Source: Phenylobacterium sp.
GTDB lineage: Bacteria > Pseudomonadota > Alphaproteobacteria > Caulobacterales > Caulobacteraceae
DNA length: 64,000 nt
Assembly (NCBI RefSeq): GCF_013911965.1
Contig: NZ_JACESE010000004.1
Span: 186,001-250,000, forward strand
Direction of reading: 5' to 3'
Part shown: one piece after another, positions 1-8,924 of the stretch
Layout: each line of letters starts with the position of its first letter
Position numbering within the stretch: position 1 is the stretch's first letter
The notes under the pieces: model-generated
Told to the model about the DNA's origin: nothing
Database searches by the model: none
Seen by the model: only the letters and a program-made list of their open reading frames with translations
Program-made: the position numbers and the translations under genes

Positions 1-1
1 C

Positions 2-1543
2 GACCACCGCACCTGGGTGATCGCCGGCGACGGCTGCCTGATGGAGGGCGTGAGCCAGGAGGCCATCTCCATGGCCGGCCGCTTCAGGCTCAACAAGCTG
101 ACCGTCCTCTTCGACGACAACAACACCACCATCGACGGCGAGGCGACCATCTCCGAGACCGGCGACCAGATGGCCCGCTTCAAGGCGGCCGGCTGGGCGG
201 TGAAGGCCATCGACGGTCACGACTACGGCAAGATCGCCGGGGCCCTGCGCTGGGCCATGCGGCAGGACAAGCCGACCATGATCGCCTGCAAGACGAAGAT
301 CTCGAAGGGCGCGGGCCGCAAGGAAGGCGACCCCCACAGCCACGGCTACACCCTATTCGACGACGAAATCGCCGACGCCCGCCAGGCCATGGGCTGGAGC
401 AGCGAACCCTTCGTCATCCCCGACGAGGTCTACAAGCCCTGGCGCGCCGCCGGCCGCAAGGGCCGCAAGGCGCGCAAGACCTGGGAGCAGAAGCTGGCCG
501 CCGCCCCGCTCGGGGCCGAGTTCAAGCGCGCCATGGCCGGCGACCTGCCGGAGAACGCTTTCGAACGGCTCGACGCCTATCTCGCCGACCTGCCGGCCGC
601 CAAGCCCGCCAACGCCACGCGCGTGCACTCGGGCTCGGCGCTGGAGCAGCTCGTCCCCGCGGTGCCGGAAATGGTCGGCGGCTCGGCCGACCTGACCGGC
701 TCCAACAACACCTTCGTCAAGGGCACGCCCGCCTTCGACGCGCCCGACTATGCCGGCCGCTACGTCCACTACGGCATCCGCGAACACGGCATGGCCGCGG
801 CCATGAACGGCATGGCGCTGCACGGCGGCGTCATCCCCTATTCCGGCACCTTCCTCGTCTTCTCCGACTACAGCCGTCCGGCCATCCGGCTCGGCGCCCT
901 GATGGGCGTGCGGGTGATCCATGTGATGACCCACGACTCCATCGGCCTGGGCGAGGATGGCCCCACCCACCAGCCGGTGGAGCATCTGGCGTCCCTGCGG
1001 GCCATGCCGAACCTGAACGTCTATCGTCCGGCCGACGCGGTGGAAGCCGCCGAGTGCTGGAAGCTGGCCCTGTCGACCAAGACCACGCCCTCGATCATGG
1101 CGCTCTCGCGCCAGAAAGTCCCGGCGGTCCGGCTCGAGGCGGCGGACGAGAACCTCAGCGCCCGCGGCGCCTACGAGCTGCGCGCGGCCGAGGGCGGCGA
1201 GGCGCAGGCGACCCTGTTCGCCACCGGATCGGAAGTCTCCATCGCCGTCGCCGCCCGCGACCTGCTGCAGGCGCAAGGCGTGCCCACCCGCGTGGTCTCC
1301 GTCCCCTGCTGGGAGCTCTTCGAGGCGCAGGACGAATCCTACAAGGCCCGCATCATCGGCCATTCCAAGATCCGCGCGGCGGTGGAAGCCGCCGTGCGTC
1401 TGGGCTGGGAGCGGTTCATCGGCGAGGACGGCGTCTTCGTCGGCATGAGCGGCTTCGGCGCCAGCGCCCCCTATGACCGGCTCTACAAGGAGTTCGGCAT
1501 CACCGCCGAGGCGCTCGCCGCCGCGGTCAAGGCCAAGCTCTAA
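2..1543 (+). CDS. tkt: Transketolase, 5' end outside the window
   Basis: Transketolase is a thiamine-diphosphate enzyme that moves two-carbon units between sugar phosphates in the pentose phosphate pathway. The frame is open from base 2 to a TAA stop and gives about 513 residues. It opens inside the cofactor-binding site: GDGCLMEG is followed by the Asn-Asn pair (DDNNTT) of the GDG-N motif. Full-length family members have about 650-665 residues, so roughly 145-150 N-terminal residues lie upstream. The pyrimidine-binding domain follows (GIREHGMAAAMNG, THDSIGLGEDGPTHQP) and then the C-terminal domain. There is an internal GTG at base 17, but it cannot be the true start because the conserved motif is already running through it. 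purT begins 12 bases downstream, which suggests one operon. Confidence 0.96.
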   Translation, partial: DHRTWVIAGDGCLMEGVSQEAISMAGRFRLNKLTVLFDDNNTTIDGEATISETGDQMARFKAAGWAVKAIDGHDYGKIAGALRWAMRQDKPTMIACKTKISKGAGRKEGDPHSHGYTLFDDEIADARQAMGWSSEPFVIPDEVYKPWRAAGRKGRKARKTWEQKLAAAPLGAEFKRAMAGDLPENAFERLDAYLADLPAAKPANATRVHSGSALEQLVPAVPEMVGGSADLTGSNNTFVKGTPAFDAPDYAGRYVHYGIREHGMAAAMNGMALHGGVIPYSGTFLVFSDYSRPAIRLGALMGVRVIHVMTHDSIGLGEDGPTHQPVEHLASLRAMPNLNVYRPADAVEAAECWKLALSTKTTPSIMALSRQKVPAVRLEAADENLSARGAYELRAAEGGEAQATLFATGSEVSIAVAARDLLQAQGVPTRVVSVPCWELFEAQDESYKARIIGHSKIRAAVEAAVRLGWERFIGEDGVFVGMSGFGASAPYDRLYKEFGITAEALAAAVKAKL

Positions 1544-1555
1544 GGGACCTCCGCC

Positions 1556-2755
1556 ATGCGCCTGGGCACGCCCCTCTCGCCGAGCGCCGTCAGGGTGATG
1601 CTGCTGGGCTCGGGCGAGCTCGGCAAGGAGGTGGTGATCGAGCTGCAGCGGCTCGGCTGCGAGGTGATCGCGGTCGACCGCTATGCCGACGCGCCGGCCA
1701 TGCAGGTGGCGCACCGCGCGCACGTCGTCGCCATGACGGACGCGGCGGCGCTGCGCGCCCTCGTCGAGGCCGAACGGCCGCACCTGATCGTGCCGGAGAT
1801 CGAGGCCATCGCCACCGACGAGCTGGCCCGCATCGAAGCCGACGGCCTGGCGACCGTCATCCCCACGGCCCGGGCCACCCAGCTCACCATGAACCGCGAG
1901 GGCATCCGCAAACTGGCGGCCGAAGAGCTCGGCCTCCCGACCTCGCCCTACGCCTTCGCCTCCACCGAGGCGGAGCTGGCCGCCGGCGCCTCGGCGGTGG
2001 GCTATCCCTGCTTCGTCAAGCCGGTCATGTCCTCCTCGGGCAAGGGCCAGTCCTATGTGGAGGATCCGGCGGGCGTCGCCGGAGCCTGGCGCTACGCCCT
2101 CGAAGGCGGGCGCGTCGAGCAGGCCCGCGTCATCGTCGAGGGCCGCATCGATTTCGACTTCGAGATCACCCAGCTCACCGTCCGGGCGCGCGGCCTCGAC
2201 GGGGAGGTCTCCACCCACTTCTGCGCCCCCATCGGCCACCGTCAGGTGCGCGGCGACTATGTGGAGAGCTGGCAGCCCCAGGCCATGAGCCCGGCGGCGC
2301 TGAAGCGCGCCCGCGAGATCGCCGGCCGGGTGACCGCCGCCCTCGGCGGTCTCGGCCTCTTCGGGGTCGAACTCTTCGTGAAGGGCGACGAGGTCTGGTT
2401 CTCCGAGGTCAGTCCGCGGCCGCACGACACCGGCCTCGTCACCCTGGCCACCCAGAACCAGAGCGAATTCGCCCTGCACGCCCGCGCCATCCTCGGCCTG
2501 CCGGTGGACGTGGCCCAGCGCGAGCCCGGCGCCAGCGCCGTGATCTATGGCGGGATGGACGCCAAGGGTGTCGCCTTCGACGGCGTCGCCGAAGCCCTCG
2601 CCGTGCCGGGCGCCGACCTGCGCCTGTTCGGCAAGCCGGAGGCCTTCGAGCGCCGGCGCATGGGCGTGGCGCTCGCCCGCGCCGAAACGGCGGAGGCCGC
2701 CCGCGCCCGCGCCGTCGAGGCGGCCGACAAGGTGCGCGTCGTCCGCGGCGGTTGA
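1556..2755 (+). CDS. purT: Formate-dependent phosphoribosylglycinamide formyltransferase (GAR transformylase 2)
   Basis: PurT uses formate and ATP to formylate glycinamide ribonucleotide, the third step of purine synthesis, without needing formyl-tetrahydrofolate. The 399-residue product is colinear with E. coli PurT (392 residues). The N-terminal nucleotide-binding segment has [13 protein letters not shown] and [15 protein letters not shown]. The ATP-grasp domain has [30 protein letters not shown] and [15 protein letters not shown] 1556 follows a GGGACC-type ribosome site and lies 12 bases after the tkt stop. Its place between tkt and gap is unusual for a purine gene and suggests co-expression with central carbon flow. 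A 7-bp hairpin (2761-2781) lies just after the stop but has no T-run, so transcription may continue. Confidence 0.95.
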   Translation: MRLGTPLSPSAVRVMLLGSGELGKEVVIELQRLGCEVIAVDRYADAPAMQVAHRAHVVAMTDAAALRALVEAERPHLIVPEIEAIATDELARIEADGLATVIPTARATQLTMNREGIRKLAAEELGLPTSPYAFASTEAELAAGASAVGYPCFVKPVMSSSGKGQSYVEDPAGVAGAWRYALEGGRVEQARVIVEGRIDFDFEITQLTVRARGLDGEVSTHFCAPIGHRQVRGDYVESWQPQAMSPAALKRAREIAGRVTAALGGLGLFGVELFVKGDEVWFSEVSPRPHDTGLVTLATQNQSEFALHARAILGLPVDVAQREPGASAVIYGGMDAKGVAFDGVAEALAVPGADLRLFGKPEAFERRRMGVALARAETAEAARARAVEAADKVRVVRGG

Positions 2756-2975
2756 GGGGATCGCCTCCGTCGGCGAGGCGACGCAGATCGATCTGAAACA
2801 CCGGGTGATTCACCGCTTGCGCAGGGCTTGAGGCGGCGCGTCCGCCACTTTCGCCCGGCCCCGCGCCGGATCGGGTTCACTAAGCCTTGACTCGCGCGCG
2901 GGCGCCCGCACAAAACCCCCGCAATTCAATCGGAAATCGCCGCCGTCCGGCCTCAAGATCGCAGGAGAACTCCAC

Positions 2976-3983
2976 ATGACCGTCCGCGTCGCCATCAACG
3001 GTTTCGGCCGCATCGGCCGGCTCGTCCTGCGCTCCATCATCGAGCATGGCCGCACCGACATCGAAGTGGTGGCGATCAACGATCTGGGCCCGGTGGAGAC
3101 CAACGCCCACCTCTTCCGCTACGACAGCGTGCACGGCCGCTTCCCGGGCGAGGTGAAGGTCGACGGCGACACGATCGACGTGGGCCGCGGCCCGATCAAG
3201 GTGACGGCGATCCGCAACCCGGCCGAGCTGCCGCACAAGGATCTGGGCGTCGACATCGCCCTGGAATGCACGGGCCTGTTCACCTCCAAGGACAAGGCGT
3301 CCGCCCACCTGGAAGCCGGCGCCAAGCGCGTGCTGGTCTCCGCGCCTTGCGACAACGCCGACAAGACCATCGTCTATGGCGTCAACCACGACGTCCTGAC
3401 CAAGGACGACCTGGTGGTCTCCAACGCCTCGTGCACCACCAACTGCCTGGCCCCGATCGCCAAGGTGATCCACGAGCTGTGCGGGATCGAGCGTGGCTAC
3501 ATGACCACGATCCACTCCTACACCGGCGACCAGCCGACCCTGGACACCATGCACAAGGACCTCTACCGCGCCCGCGCCGCGGCCATGTCCATGATCCCGA
3601 CCTCCACCGGCGCGGCCAAGGCCGTGGGCCTGGTGCTGCCGGAACTGAACGGCAAGCTGGACGGCTCCTCGATCCGCGTGCCGACGCCGAACGTCTCGGT
3701 CGTGGACCTGAAGTTCGTTCCGGGCCGCAGCGTGACCAAGGACGAGATCAACGCCGCGCTGAAGGCGGCCGCCGAGGGCGCCCTGAAGGGCGTGCTGGCG
3801 GTGTCGAACGACCCGCTGGTCTCCATCGACCTGAACCACGTGGCCGCCTCCTCGACGGCCGCCCTGCCCCAAACCCAGGTGATCGAAGGCCAGCTCGGCC
3901 GCGTGCTCTCCTGGTACGACAACGAGTGGGGCTTCTCGACCCGCATGAGCGACACCGCGCTCGCCATGGCTAAGCTGATCTAG
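2976..3983 (+). CDS. gap: Glyceraldehyde-3-phosphate dehydrogenase, type I
   Basis: This NAD-dependent enzyme converts glyceraldehyde-3-phosphate and phosphate to 1,3-bisphosphoglycerate in glycolysis, or runs in reverse. The 335-residue length is normal. The N-terminal Rossmann motif is [14 protein letters not shown]. The catalytic cysteine is near residue 153 in [12 protein letters not shown], and the protein ends with the usual [13 protein letters not shown] segment. ATG 2976 is preceded by AGGAGAA at good spacing. The 220-base gap after purT holds a TTGACT hexamer at 2887 but no convincing -10 box, so an internal promoter is possible but unproven. The next gene is pgk, the following step in the pathway. 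Confidence 0.97.
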   Translation: MTVRVAINGFGRIGRLVLRSIIEHGRTDIEVVAINDLGPVETNAHLFRYDSVHGRFPGEVKVDGDTIDVGRGPIKVTAIRNPAELPHKDLGVDIALECTGLFTSKDKASAHLEAGAKRVLVSAPCDNADKTIVYGVNHDVLTKDDLVVSNASCTTNCLAPIAKVIHELCGIERGYMTTIHSYTGDQPTLDTMHKDLYRARAAAMSMIPTSTGAAKAVGLVLPELNGKLDGSSIRVPTPNVSVVDLKFVPGRSVTKDEINAALKAAAEGALKGVLAVSNDPLVSIDLNHVAASSTAALPQTQVIEGQLGRVLSWYDNEWGFSTRMSDTALAMAKLI

Positions 3984-4031
3984 TCAAGGACCGAGCACCG
4001 CCGCCGAAGAGGGCTTCGACCTCGGGCCGCC

Positions 4032-4077
4032 GGCGGTCCGGACGGTCGGGCCCGCAAAGCCCCTCTCCCGGACCGCC
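4032..4077 (+). other. Inverted repeat (hairpin) in the gap-pgk gap
   Basis: GGCGGTCCGG (4032-4041) and CCGGACCGCC (4068-4077) are a perfect 10-bp inverted repeat separated by 26 bases. It ends nine bases before the pgk ATG and sits right beside its weak ribosome site (AAAGG). There is no T-run, so it is not a standard terminator. It could slow polymerase, mark a processing point or limit pgk translation. Function is inferred; the repeat is directly visible. Confidence 0.5.
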
Positions 4078-4086
4078 AAAGGCCCC

Positions 4087-5277
4087 ATGACCTTCAAGAC
4101 CCTAGACGACGCCGCCCTCTCCGGAAAACGCGCCCTGGTCCGCGTGGACCTCAACGTGCCCATGGCCAAGGGCGAGGTCACCGACGACACCCGTCTGAAG
4201 GCCGCCAAGCCGACGGTGGACAAGCTGCGGGCGGGCGGCGCCAAGGTCATCCTGCTGGCCCACTTCGACCGGCCGAAGGGCCAGCGCGTGCCGGAGATGA
4301 GCCTCTTTCCGGTGGTGCGGCCGCTGGCGGAGGTGCTGGGCTGCGACGTGGCCTTCGCCCAGGACTGCGTGGGCGACGACGCCGCGGCGGCCGTCGCCGC
4401 GATGAAGGACGGCGACGTCCTGCTGCTGGAGAATGTCCGCTTCCATCCCGGCGAGGAGAAGAACGCGGCCGACTTCGCCCAGGCTCTGGCGGCCAACGGC
4501 GACCTCTATGTCAACGACGCCTTCTCCGCCGCCCACCGGGCGCATGCCTCGACCGAGGGCCTGGCCCGCCTGCTGCCGGCCTATGCGGGCGAGCAGATGC
4601 GCCGCGAGCTGGACGCCCTGAACGCCGCCCTCGGCGCGCCGAAGCGGCCGGTCCTGGGCGTCGTCGGCGGCTCCAAGGTCTCGACCAAGCTCGACCTGCT
4701 GAACAATCTGGTGGGCAGGCTCGATGCGCTCGCCATCGGCGGCGGCATGGCCAACACCTTCCTGGCGGCCAAGGGCGTGGACGTGGGCGGCTCGCTCTGC
4801 GAGCACGACCTGGGCGACACCGCCCGCCAGATCATGGCCGCGGCCGAACAGGCCGGCTGCGAGCTGCTGCTGCCGCTGGACGTCGTGGTGGCGACGGAAG
4901 TCGCGCCGGGGGCCGACAGCCATGTTCGCGCCCTGGACGCCGTCGGCGCCGAGGAGAAGATCCTCGACGCGGGCCCCAAGACGCTCGCTCGCCTGATCGC
5001 GGCCATGGACGCCTCGGCCACATTGATCTGGAACGGCCCCTTGGGCGTTTTCGAGGTGCCGCCCTTCGACAAGGCGACCGTTGCGGCGGCAAAACACGCC
5101 GCGGGCCTGGCCAAGTCCGGCGGGCTGGTGGCCGTGGCCGGCGGCGGTGATACGGTGGCGGCTCTGAACGCGGCGGGCTGCGCGGAGGACTTTACCTTCG
5201 TCTCGACGGCCGGCGGCGCGTTCCTTGAATGGATGGAAGGCAAGACCCTGCCCGGCGTGGCGGCTCTGAGCCAGTAA
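4087..5277 (+). CDS. pgk: Phosphoglycerate kinase
   Basis: PGK transfers phosphate from 1,3-bisphosphoglycerate to ADP, the first ATP-forming step of glycolysis. The 396-residue protein has the family N-terminal signature [12 protein letters not shown], the [14 protein letters not shown] region, the hinge segment [13 protein letters not shown], and the nucleotide site [10 protein letters not shown] and [12 protein letters not shown] 4087 is supported by AAAGG a few bases upstream and by the usual start MTFKTLDD. It is the fourth gene of the cluster; fba starts 31 bases after its stop. Confidence 0.97.
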   Translation: MTFKTLDDAALSGKRALVRVDLNVPMAKGEVTDDTRLKAAKPTVDKLRAGGAKVILLAHFDRPKGQRVPEMSLFPVVRPLAEVLGCDVAFAQDCVGDDAAAAVAAMKDGDVLLLENVRFHPGEEKNAADFAQALAANGDLYVNDAFSAAHRAHASTEGLARLLPAYAGEQMRRELDALNAALGAPKRPVLGVVGGSKVSTKLDLLNNLVGRLDALAIGGGMANTFLAAKGVDVGGSLCEHDLGDTARQIMAAAEQAGCELLLPLDVVVATEVAPGADSHVRALDAVGAEEKILDAGPKTLARLIAAMDASATLIWNGPLGVFEVPPFDKATVAAAKHAAGLAKSGGLVAVAGGGDTVAALNAAGCAEDFTFVSTAGGAFLEWMEGKTLPGVAALSQ

Positions 5278-5308
5278 GAGACAAGAAGAGAAACGGACGG
5301 ATACGGCG

Positions 5309-6394
5309 ATGGCCCGGATTACCCTGAGACAGCTTCTCGATCACGCCGCCGAGCACAGCTACGGCGTGCCGGCGTTCAACATCAACAACATGGAACAGGG
5401 CCTGGCGATCATGGAGGCCGCCGACGCGGTCAACGCGCCGGTCATCATCCAGGCGAGCCGGGGCGCGCGCTCCTACGCCAACGACATCGTGCTGAAGCAC
5501 CTGATCGACGCCCTTGCGGAGATGTATCCGCATATCCCGATCTGCATGCACCAGGACCACGGAAACAACGAGGCCACCTGCGCCACGGCCATCCAGTTCG
5601 GCTTCACCTCGGTGATGATGGACGGCTCGCTCATGGCCGACGCCAAGACGCCCGCCGACTACGACTACAATGTCCGCGTGACCCGCAACGTGGTGGACAT
5701 GGCCCACTGGGTCGGCGCCTCGGTGGAGGGCGAACTCGGCGTGCTCGGCAGCCTTGAGACCGGCATGGGCGAGAAGGAGGACGGCCACGGCTTCGAGGGC
5801 AAGCTCGGCCACGATCAGCTCCTGACCGATCCCGACCAGGCCGTGGAATTCGTGAAGGCCACCCAGGTCGACGCCCTGGCCATCGCCATGGGCACCAGCC
5901 ACGGCGCCTACAAGTTCACGCGCAAGCCGGACGGCGACGTCCTGGCCATGAACGTGATCGAGGAGATCCACCGCCGCCTGCCCGACACCCACCTGGTGAT
6001 GCACGGCTCCTCGTCGGTGCCGCAGGAACTGCAGGACATCATCAACAAGTACGGCGGCGAGATGCCCCAGACCTGGGGCGTGCCGGTGGAAGAGATCCAG
6101 CGCGGCATCAAGCACGGCGTGCGCAAGATCAACATCGACACCGACAACCGCATGGCCATGACCGGCGCCATCCGGAAGGTGTTCGCCGAGAACCCCTCGG
6201 AGTTCGACCCGCGCAAGTATCTGAAGCCCGCCATGGAGGCGATGCGCGCCGTGGTGCGCCAGCGCTTCGAGGAGTTCGGCACGGCCGGCTGGGCCGACAA
6301 GATCAAGCCGCTGCCGATGTCGGCCATGGCCAAGCGCTACGCCTCGGGCGAACTCGATCCCAAGATCGGGGTCACCCGCCAGGCCGCCGAATAG
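5309..6394 (+). CDS. fba: Class II fructose-bisphosphate aldolase (Calvin-cycle subtype)
   Basis: This zinc aldolase interconverts fructose-1,6-bisphosphate with dihydroxyacetone phosphate and glyceraldehyde-3-phosphate. The 361-residue protein has the metal-ligand region MHQDHGNN, the SVMMDGSLM strand, VEGELGVLG, a phosphate-binding VMHGSSSVP and KINIDTDNR. The length and the C-terminal extension after [12 protein letters not shown] fit the so-called Calvin-cycle subtype. That subtype name is about sequence and does not show carbon fixation; no RuBisCO gene is visible here. ATG 5309 follows purine-rich AAGAAGAGAAACGGA. The gene closes the cluster, with a strong terminator 24 bases after the stop. 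Confidence 0.96.
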   Translation: MARITLRQLLDHAAEHSYGVPAFNINNMEQGLAIMEAADAVNAPVIIQASRGARSYANDIVLKHLIDALAEMYPHIPICMHQDHGNNEATCATAIQFGFTSVMMDGSLMADAKTPADYDYNVRVTRNVVDMAHWVGASVEGELGVLGSLETGMGEKEDGHGFEGKLGHDQLLTDPDQAVEFVKATQVDALAIAMGTSHGAYKFTRKPDGDVLAMNVIEEIHRRLPDTHLVMHGSSSVPQELQDIINKYGGEMPQTWGVPVEEIQRGIKHGVRKINIDTDNRMAMTGAIRKVFAENPSEFDPRKYLKPAMEAMRAVVRQRFEEFGTAGWADKIKPLPMSAMAKRYASGELDPKIGVTRQAAE

Positions 6395-6417
6395 GCGGAG
6401 CGCCCGTCAGAACGAAG

Positions 6418-6450
6418 AGCGCCGGCCAGGCTGTCCTGGCTGGCGCTTTT
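6418..6450 (+). terminator. Intrinsic terminator of the tkt-fba cluster
   Basis: A 13-bp stem (6418-6430 with 6435-6447, one G-U wobble) closes a CTGT loop and runs into TTTT, followed by another T-rich stretch (CTATTTTC). This is the textbook layout of a plus-strand intrinsic terminator, directly after fba. The next gene (bfr) is on the other strand and converges on it. Confidence 0.9.
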
Positions 6451-6482
6451 CTATTTTCGGTCCCTCGGTGGAGCGGCGGGCC

Positions 6483-6968
6483 TCAGCCCTCGCCCTCCAT
6501 CTCGCCCATGGCCGACTGCATATAGTTCTGCTCGCCGAGCGACTTCAGCAGGTTCAGCTGGGTCTCGAGGAAGTCGATGTGCTCCTCGGTGTCCGACAGG
6601 ATCTCGCGCAGCAGTTCGCGGGACACGAAGTCGGCCGAGGATTCGCAGAGCTTGATCCCCTCGATCAGCGTCTGGCGGCCGCCCAGCTCGACATCGAGAT
6701 CGGCCGACATGCACTCGCCGACCGTCTCGCCCACCTTGAGCTTGTGCAGGTCCTGCAGGTTCGGCAGGCCGTCGAGGAAGAGGATGCGCTTGATGAGCAT
6801 GTCGGCATGCTTCATCTCGCCGATCGACTCTTCATAGACGATCTTGCCAAGGCGCTTCAGGCCCCAGTTTTCGAACATGCGCGCATGCAGGAAATACTGG
6901 TTCACCGCCGTAAGCTCGTTGGTGAGGACGGCGTTGAGAAGCCGAATGATCGCCTTGTCGCCCTGCAT
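6483..6968 (-). CDS. bfr: Bacterioferritin
   Basis: Bacterioferritin forms a 24-subunit haem-containing shell that oxidises Fe(II) and stores iron. The 161-residue protein aligns with E. coli Bfr from its [12 protein letters not shown] start to the C-terminal QNYMQS. Haem ligand Met52 is present, as are ferroxidase residues Glu18, Glu51, His54, Glu94 and His130. Position 127, glutamate in E. coli, is threonine here (DTEEHID), with glutamates at 128 and 129. This may alter the di-iron site or may be a lineage variant. It lies downstream of bfd on the same strand, 133 bases away, with a Fur-like box in the gap at 7048-7064. Iron control is likely but inferred. Confidence 0.95.
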   Translation of the reverse strand: MQGDKAIIRLLNAVLTNELTAVNQYFLHARMFENWGLKRLGKIVYEESIGEMKHADMLIKRILFLDGLPNLQDLHKLKVGETVGECMSADLDVELGGRQTLIEGIKLCESSADFVSRELLREILSDTEEHIDFLETQLNLLKSLGEQNYMQSAMGEMEGEG

Positions 6969-7047
6969 GGCGCACCCCTGATCTTTGCACGGAATAGGAT
7001 TCGACCGGCAAACTCGTTCGCGAGGACCGAGTTGTCAAAGCCTATGT

Positions 7048-7064
7048 TTGCAACTGATTTGCGG
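7048..7064. promoter_or_regulatory. Fur-like operator upstream of bfr
   Basis: TTGCAA-CTGAT-TTGCGG lies 80-96 bases before the bfr start. It matches the other four sites in the window (shared form TTGCRA, five bases, TYGCAR), which all precede iron-storage or iron-linked genes. The half-sites are imperfect here: GCAA/TTGC matches. Recognition by Fur is inferred from the known alphaproteobacterial Fur motif, not shown. Confidence 0.55.
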
Positions 7065-7101
7065 TGTTGTTCTCGCTCTGTGGCGAGACCTTGGCGGCGG
7101 C

Positions 7102-7287
7102 CTATTCGGCCGCGTAACGCAGCGCTTCCCGCTGTTCCTGCAGGATTTCGCGCATCTCGCACACGCAGCGGGCGCACTGAGGCGCCGCATCGCAGGCCTT
7201 GAAGATCTCCGCCGGCCGGGAGGCCCCCGCTGCGATGGCGGCGCGAACCTCGCGTTCCCGGATGCCGTTACAGTTGCAGACGTACAC
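7102..7287 (-). CDS. bfd: Bacterioferritin-associated ferredoxin (BFD-like [2Fe-2S] protein)
   Basis: BFD passes electrons to bacterioferritin haem so that stored ferric iron is reduced and released. The product is about 61 residues. It carries the BFD cysteine set: CNCNG near the start and CARCVC about 32 residues on, giving the C-x-C...C-x2-C pattern that binds [2Fe-2S]. I chose GTG 7287 because it gives the family-typical beginning MYVCNCNG and has GGGGAG (7299-7304) upstream. An in-frame GTG at 7311 would add eight residues but has no ribosome site. The gene precedes bfr on the same strand, so the storage protein and its release partner are adjacent. A Fur-like box lies 54-70 bases upstream. 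Confidence 0.88.
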   Translation of the reverse strand: MYVCNCNGIREREVRAAIAAGASRPAEIFKACDAAPQCARCVCEMREILQEQREALRYAAE

Positions 7288-7340
7288 GAGACGACCGACT
7301 CCCCAAGACACGCCGACAGGTTTACCAGATGCGAACGTCG

Positions 7341-7357
7341 TTGCAACTCATTTGCAG
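7341..7357. promoter_or_regulatory. Fur-like operator upstream of bfd
   Basis: TTGCAA-CTCAT-TTGCAG contains the perfect 5-bp inverted repeat TGCAA/TTGCA with a five-base spacer. It lies 54 bases before the chosen bfd start, in the divergent gap between bfd and cydA. It shares TTGCAACT-N-ATTTGC with the bfr site, so the two look like copies of one operator. Confidence 0.6.
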
Positions 7358-7385
7358 AGCGACGCGCCGTCGCAGCCCGGGGAAG

Positions 7386-7402
7386 CGCGACCGTATGTCG
7401 CG
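7386..7402. promoter_or_regulatory. Palindrome in the bfd-cydA divergent gap
   Basis: CGCGAC-CGTAT-GTCGCG is a perfect 6-bp inverted repeat with a five-base spacer, 79 bases before the likely cydA start. The spacing is that of a dimeric repressor site. No FNR/FixK-type TTGAT-N4-ATCAA box was seen. What binds here is unknown. Confidence 0.35.
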
Positions 7403-7481
7403 GGACCCTTCGGGCGGGGCAGGACGTTAGGTCGCCGACGGGTCGCCGGACGCAGTTCCGGCCGGGGAAATGAGGGACGGA

Positions 7482-8924
7482 ATGGATTTCGACGCCCTGC
7501 TGCTGTCACGCATCCAGTTCGCGTTCACCATCGCGTTCCACATCATCTTTCCCAGCTTCACGATCGGCTTGGCGAGCTACCTGGCCGTACTCGAGGGCCT
7601 GTGGCTGGTGACCAAGAACGAGGCCTTCAAGTCCCTCTATCTCTTCTGGGTGAAGGTCTTCGCCATCTCCTTCGGCATGGGCGTGGTGAGCGGCGTGGTG
7701 ATGAGCTACCAGCTCGGCACCAACTGGGCGGTCTTCTCGGCCGTCGCCGCCCCGGTGATCGGCCCCCTCTTCGCCTTCGAGGTGCTGGCCGCCTTCTTCC
7801 TGGAGGCGTCCTTCCTGGGGGTCATGCTGTTCGGCTGGAAAAAGGTGGGGCCGCGGCTGCACTTCCTGGCCACCGTGCTCGTCGCCCTCGGCACGCTGAT
7901 GTCGGCCTTCTGGATCATCTCGGCCAACAGCTGGATGCAGTCGCCGGCCGGCTTCGAAGGTACGGTGGAGACCGGCCTGCGGGCCGTCTCCTGGCTGCAG
8001 GTGATCTTCTCGCCGACCTTCCCCGAACGCCTGGTCCACATGGTGCTGGCGGCCTATCTGACCACCGCCCTCGTCGTGGCGGGGGCTTCGGCCTACCGCC
8101 TGCTGCGCGATCCGGGCGAAGGCGAATCCGCCCTGGCCCTGAGGATGGCCGTGGGCATGCTGGCCATCGTCGCCCCCATGCAACTGCTGGTCGGCGACCT
8201 GTCGGGCAAGGACGTGGAGCGGCACCAGCCCGCCAAGCTCGCCGCCATCGAAGGCTTCTGGGAGACCCGCTCCGAGCAGGCCTTCCACATCGTCGCCTGG
8301 CCCGACCGTGACATCCAGGGCAACCACTGGGAGCTTTCCATCCCCAAGCTCGGCAGCTGGATCACCGGCGGCGCCACGGACGCCGAGATTCAGGGCCTGC
8401 GGGACTTCCCGCGCGAGGACCAGCCGCCGGTGCTGCCGGTCTTCTGGGCGTTCCGCGTCATGGTCGGCCTGGGCGTGGCCATGATCGGCCTCGGCTTCTG
8501 GGGCGCCTGGCTGTGCTGGCGCGGCAAGATCATCCACGCCGCCGCCTTCCTGCGATCCTGCGTGCTGATGTCGCCCATGGGCTTCGTGGCCGTCATCGCC
8601 GGCTGGATGGTCGCCGAGATCGGCCGCCAGCCCTACGTCATCTACGGCGTCCTGCGCACGGAGGACGCCGTCTCCCCCATCGGGGCCGGCGAGGTTTCCA
8701 CCTCGCTGCTCGCCTTCCTGGTGGTCTACGCCGTCGTCTTCAGCGTCGGCGCCCTCTACATCCTGCGGCTGCTGGCGCAAGGGCCGGTCACCGGCGTCCA
8801 CGAAGAGCCGCCGACGCCGCATCGGCCGCCCGGCTGGGCCCTGGCCGCCGCGCCGGAAGATCCCGGCGAGCCGGGCCACAAGGCCAGCGACAAGGCCGAC
8901 CCGAATGGGGAGGATCGTCCATGA
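7482..8924 (+). CDS. cydA: Cytochrome bd-type ubiquinol oxidase subunit I (cyanide-insensitive type)
   Basis: Subunit I carries the haems and the quinol site of a terminal oxidase in the inner membrane that reduces oxygen to water without pumping protons. The start RIQFAFTIAFHIIFP holds the haem-ligand histidine, and GRQPYVIYGVLRTEDAVSP near the C-terminus is typical of the CIO (CioA) branch. The quinol loop is short, as in that branch. I chose ATG 7482 (MDFDALLLSRIQ) because AGGGACGG precedes it and the spacing to RIQFAF matches CioA proteins; an in-frame ATG at 7470 adds four residues. Several membrane helices are visible throughout. It overlaps cydB by ATGA, so the two are translationally coupled. 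Confidence 0.94.
   Translation: MDFDALLLSRIQFAFTIAFHIIFPSFTIGLASYLAVLEGLWLVTKNEAFKSLYLFWVKVFAISFGMGVVSGVVMSYQLGTNWAVFSAVAAPVIGPLFAFEVLAAFFLEASFLGVMLFGWKKVGPRLHFLATVLVALGTLMSAFWIISANSWMQSPAGFEGTVETGLRAVSWLQVIFSPTFPERLVHMVLAAYLTTALVVAGASAYRLLRDPGEGESALALRMAVGMLAIVAPMQLLVGDLSGKDVERHQPAKLAAIEGFWETRSEQAFHIVAWPDRDIQGNHWELSIPKLGSWITGGATDAEIQGLRDFPREDQPPVLPVFWAFRVMVGLGVAMIGLGFWGAWLCWRGKIIHAAAFLRSCVLMSPMGFVAVIAGWMVAEIGRQPYVIYGVLRTEDAVSPIGAGEVSTSLLAFLVVYAVVFSVGALYILRLLAQGPVTGVHEEPPTPHRPPGWALAAAPEDPGEPGHKASDKADPNGEDRP

Noticed and set aside
353-2479. Minus-strand frame of about 700 codons opposite tkt and purT
   Set aside because: Same GC-frame artefact; no start signal and no homologous motif.
2887-2915. 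TTGACT before gap as a promoter
   Set aside because: No credible -10 hexamer at 16-18 bases.
5309-6394. Calvin cycle operon, from the aldolase subtype and tkt/gap/pgk neighbours
   Set aside because: No RuBisCO, phosphoribulokinase or CbbR gene is present; the subtype name reflects sequence only.
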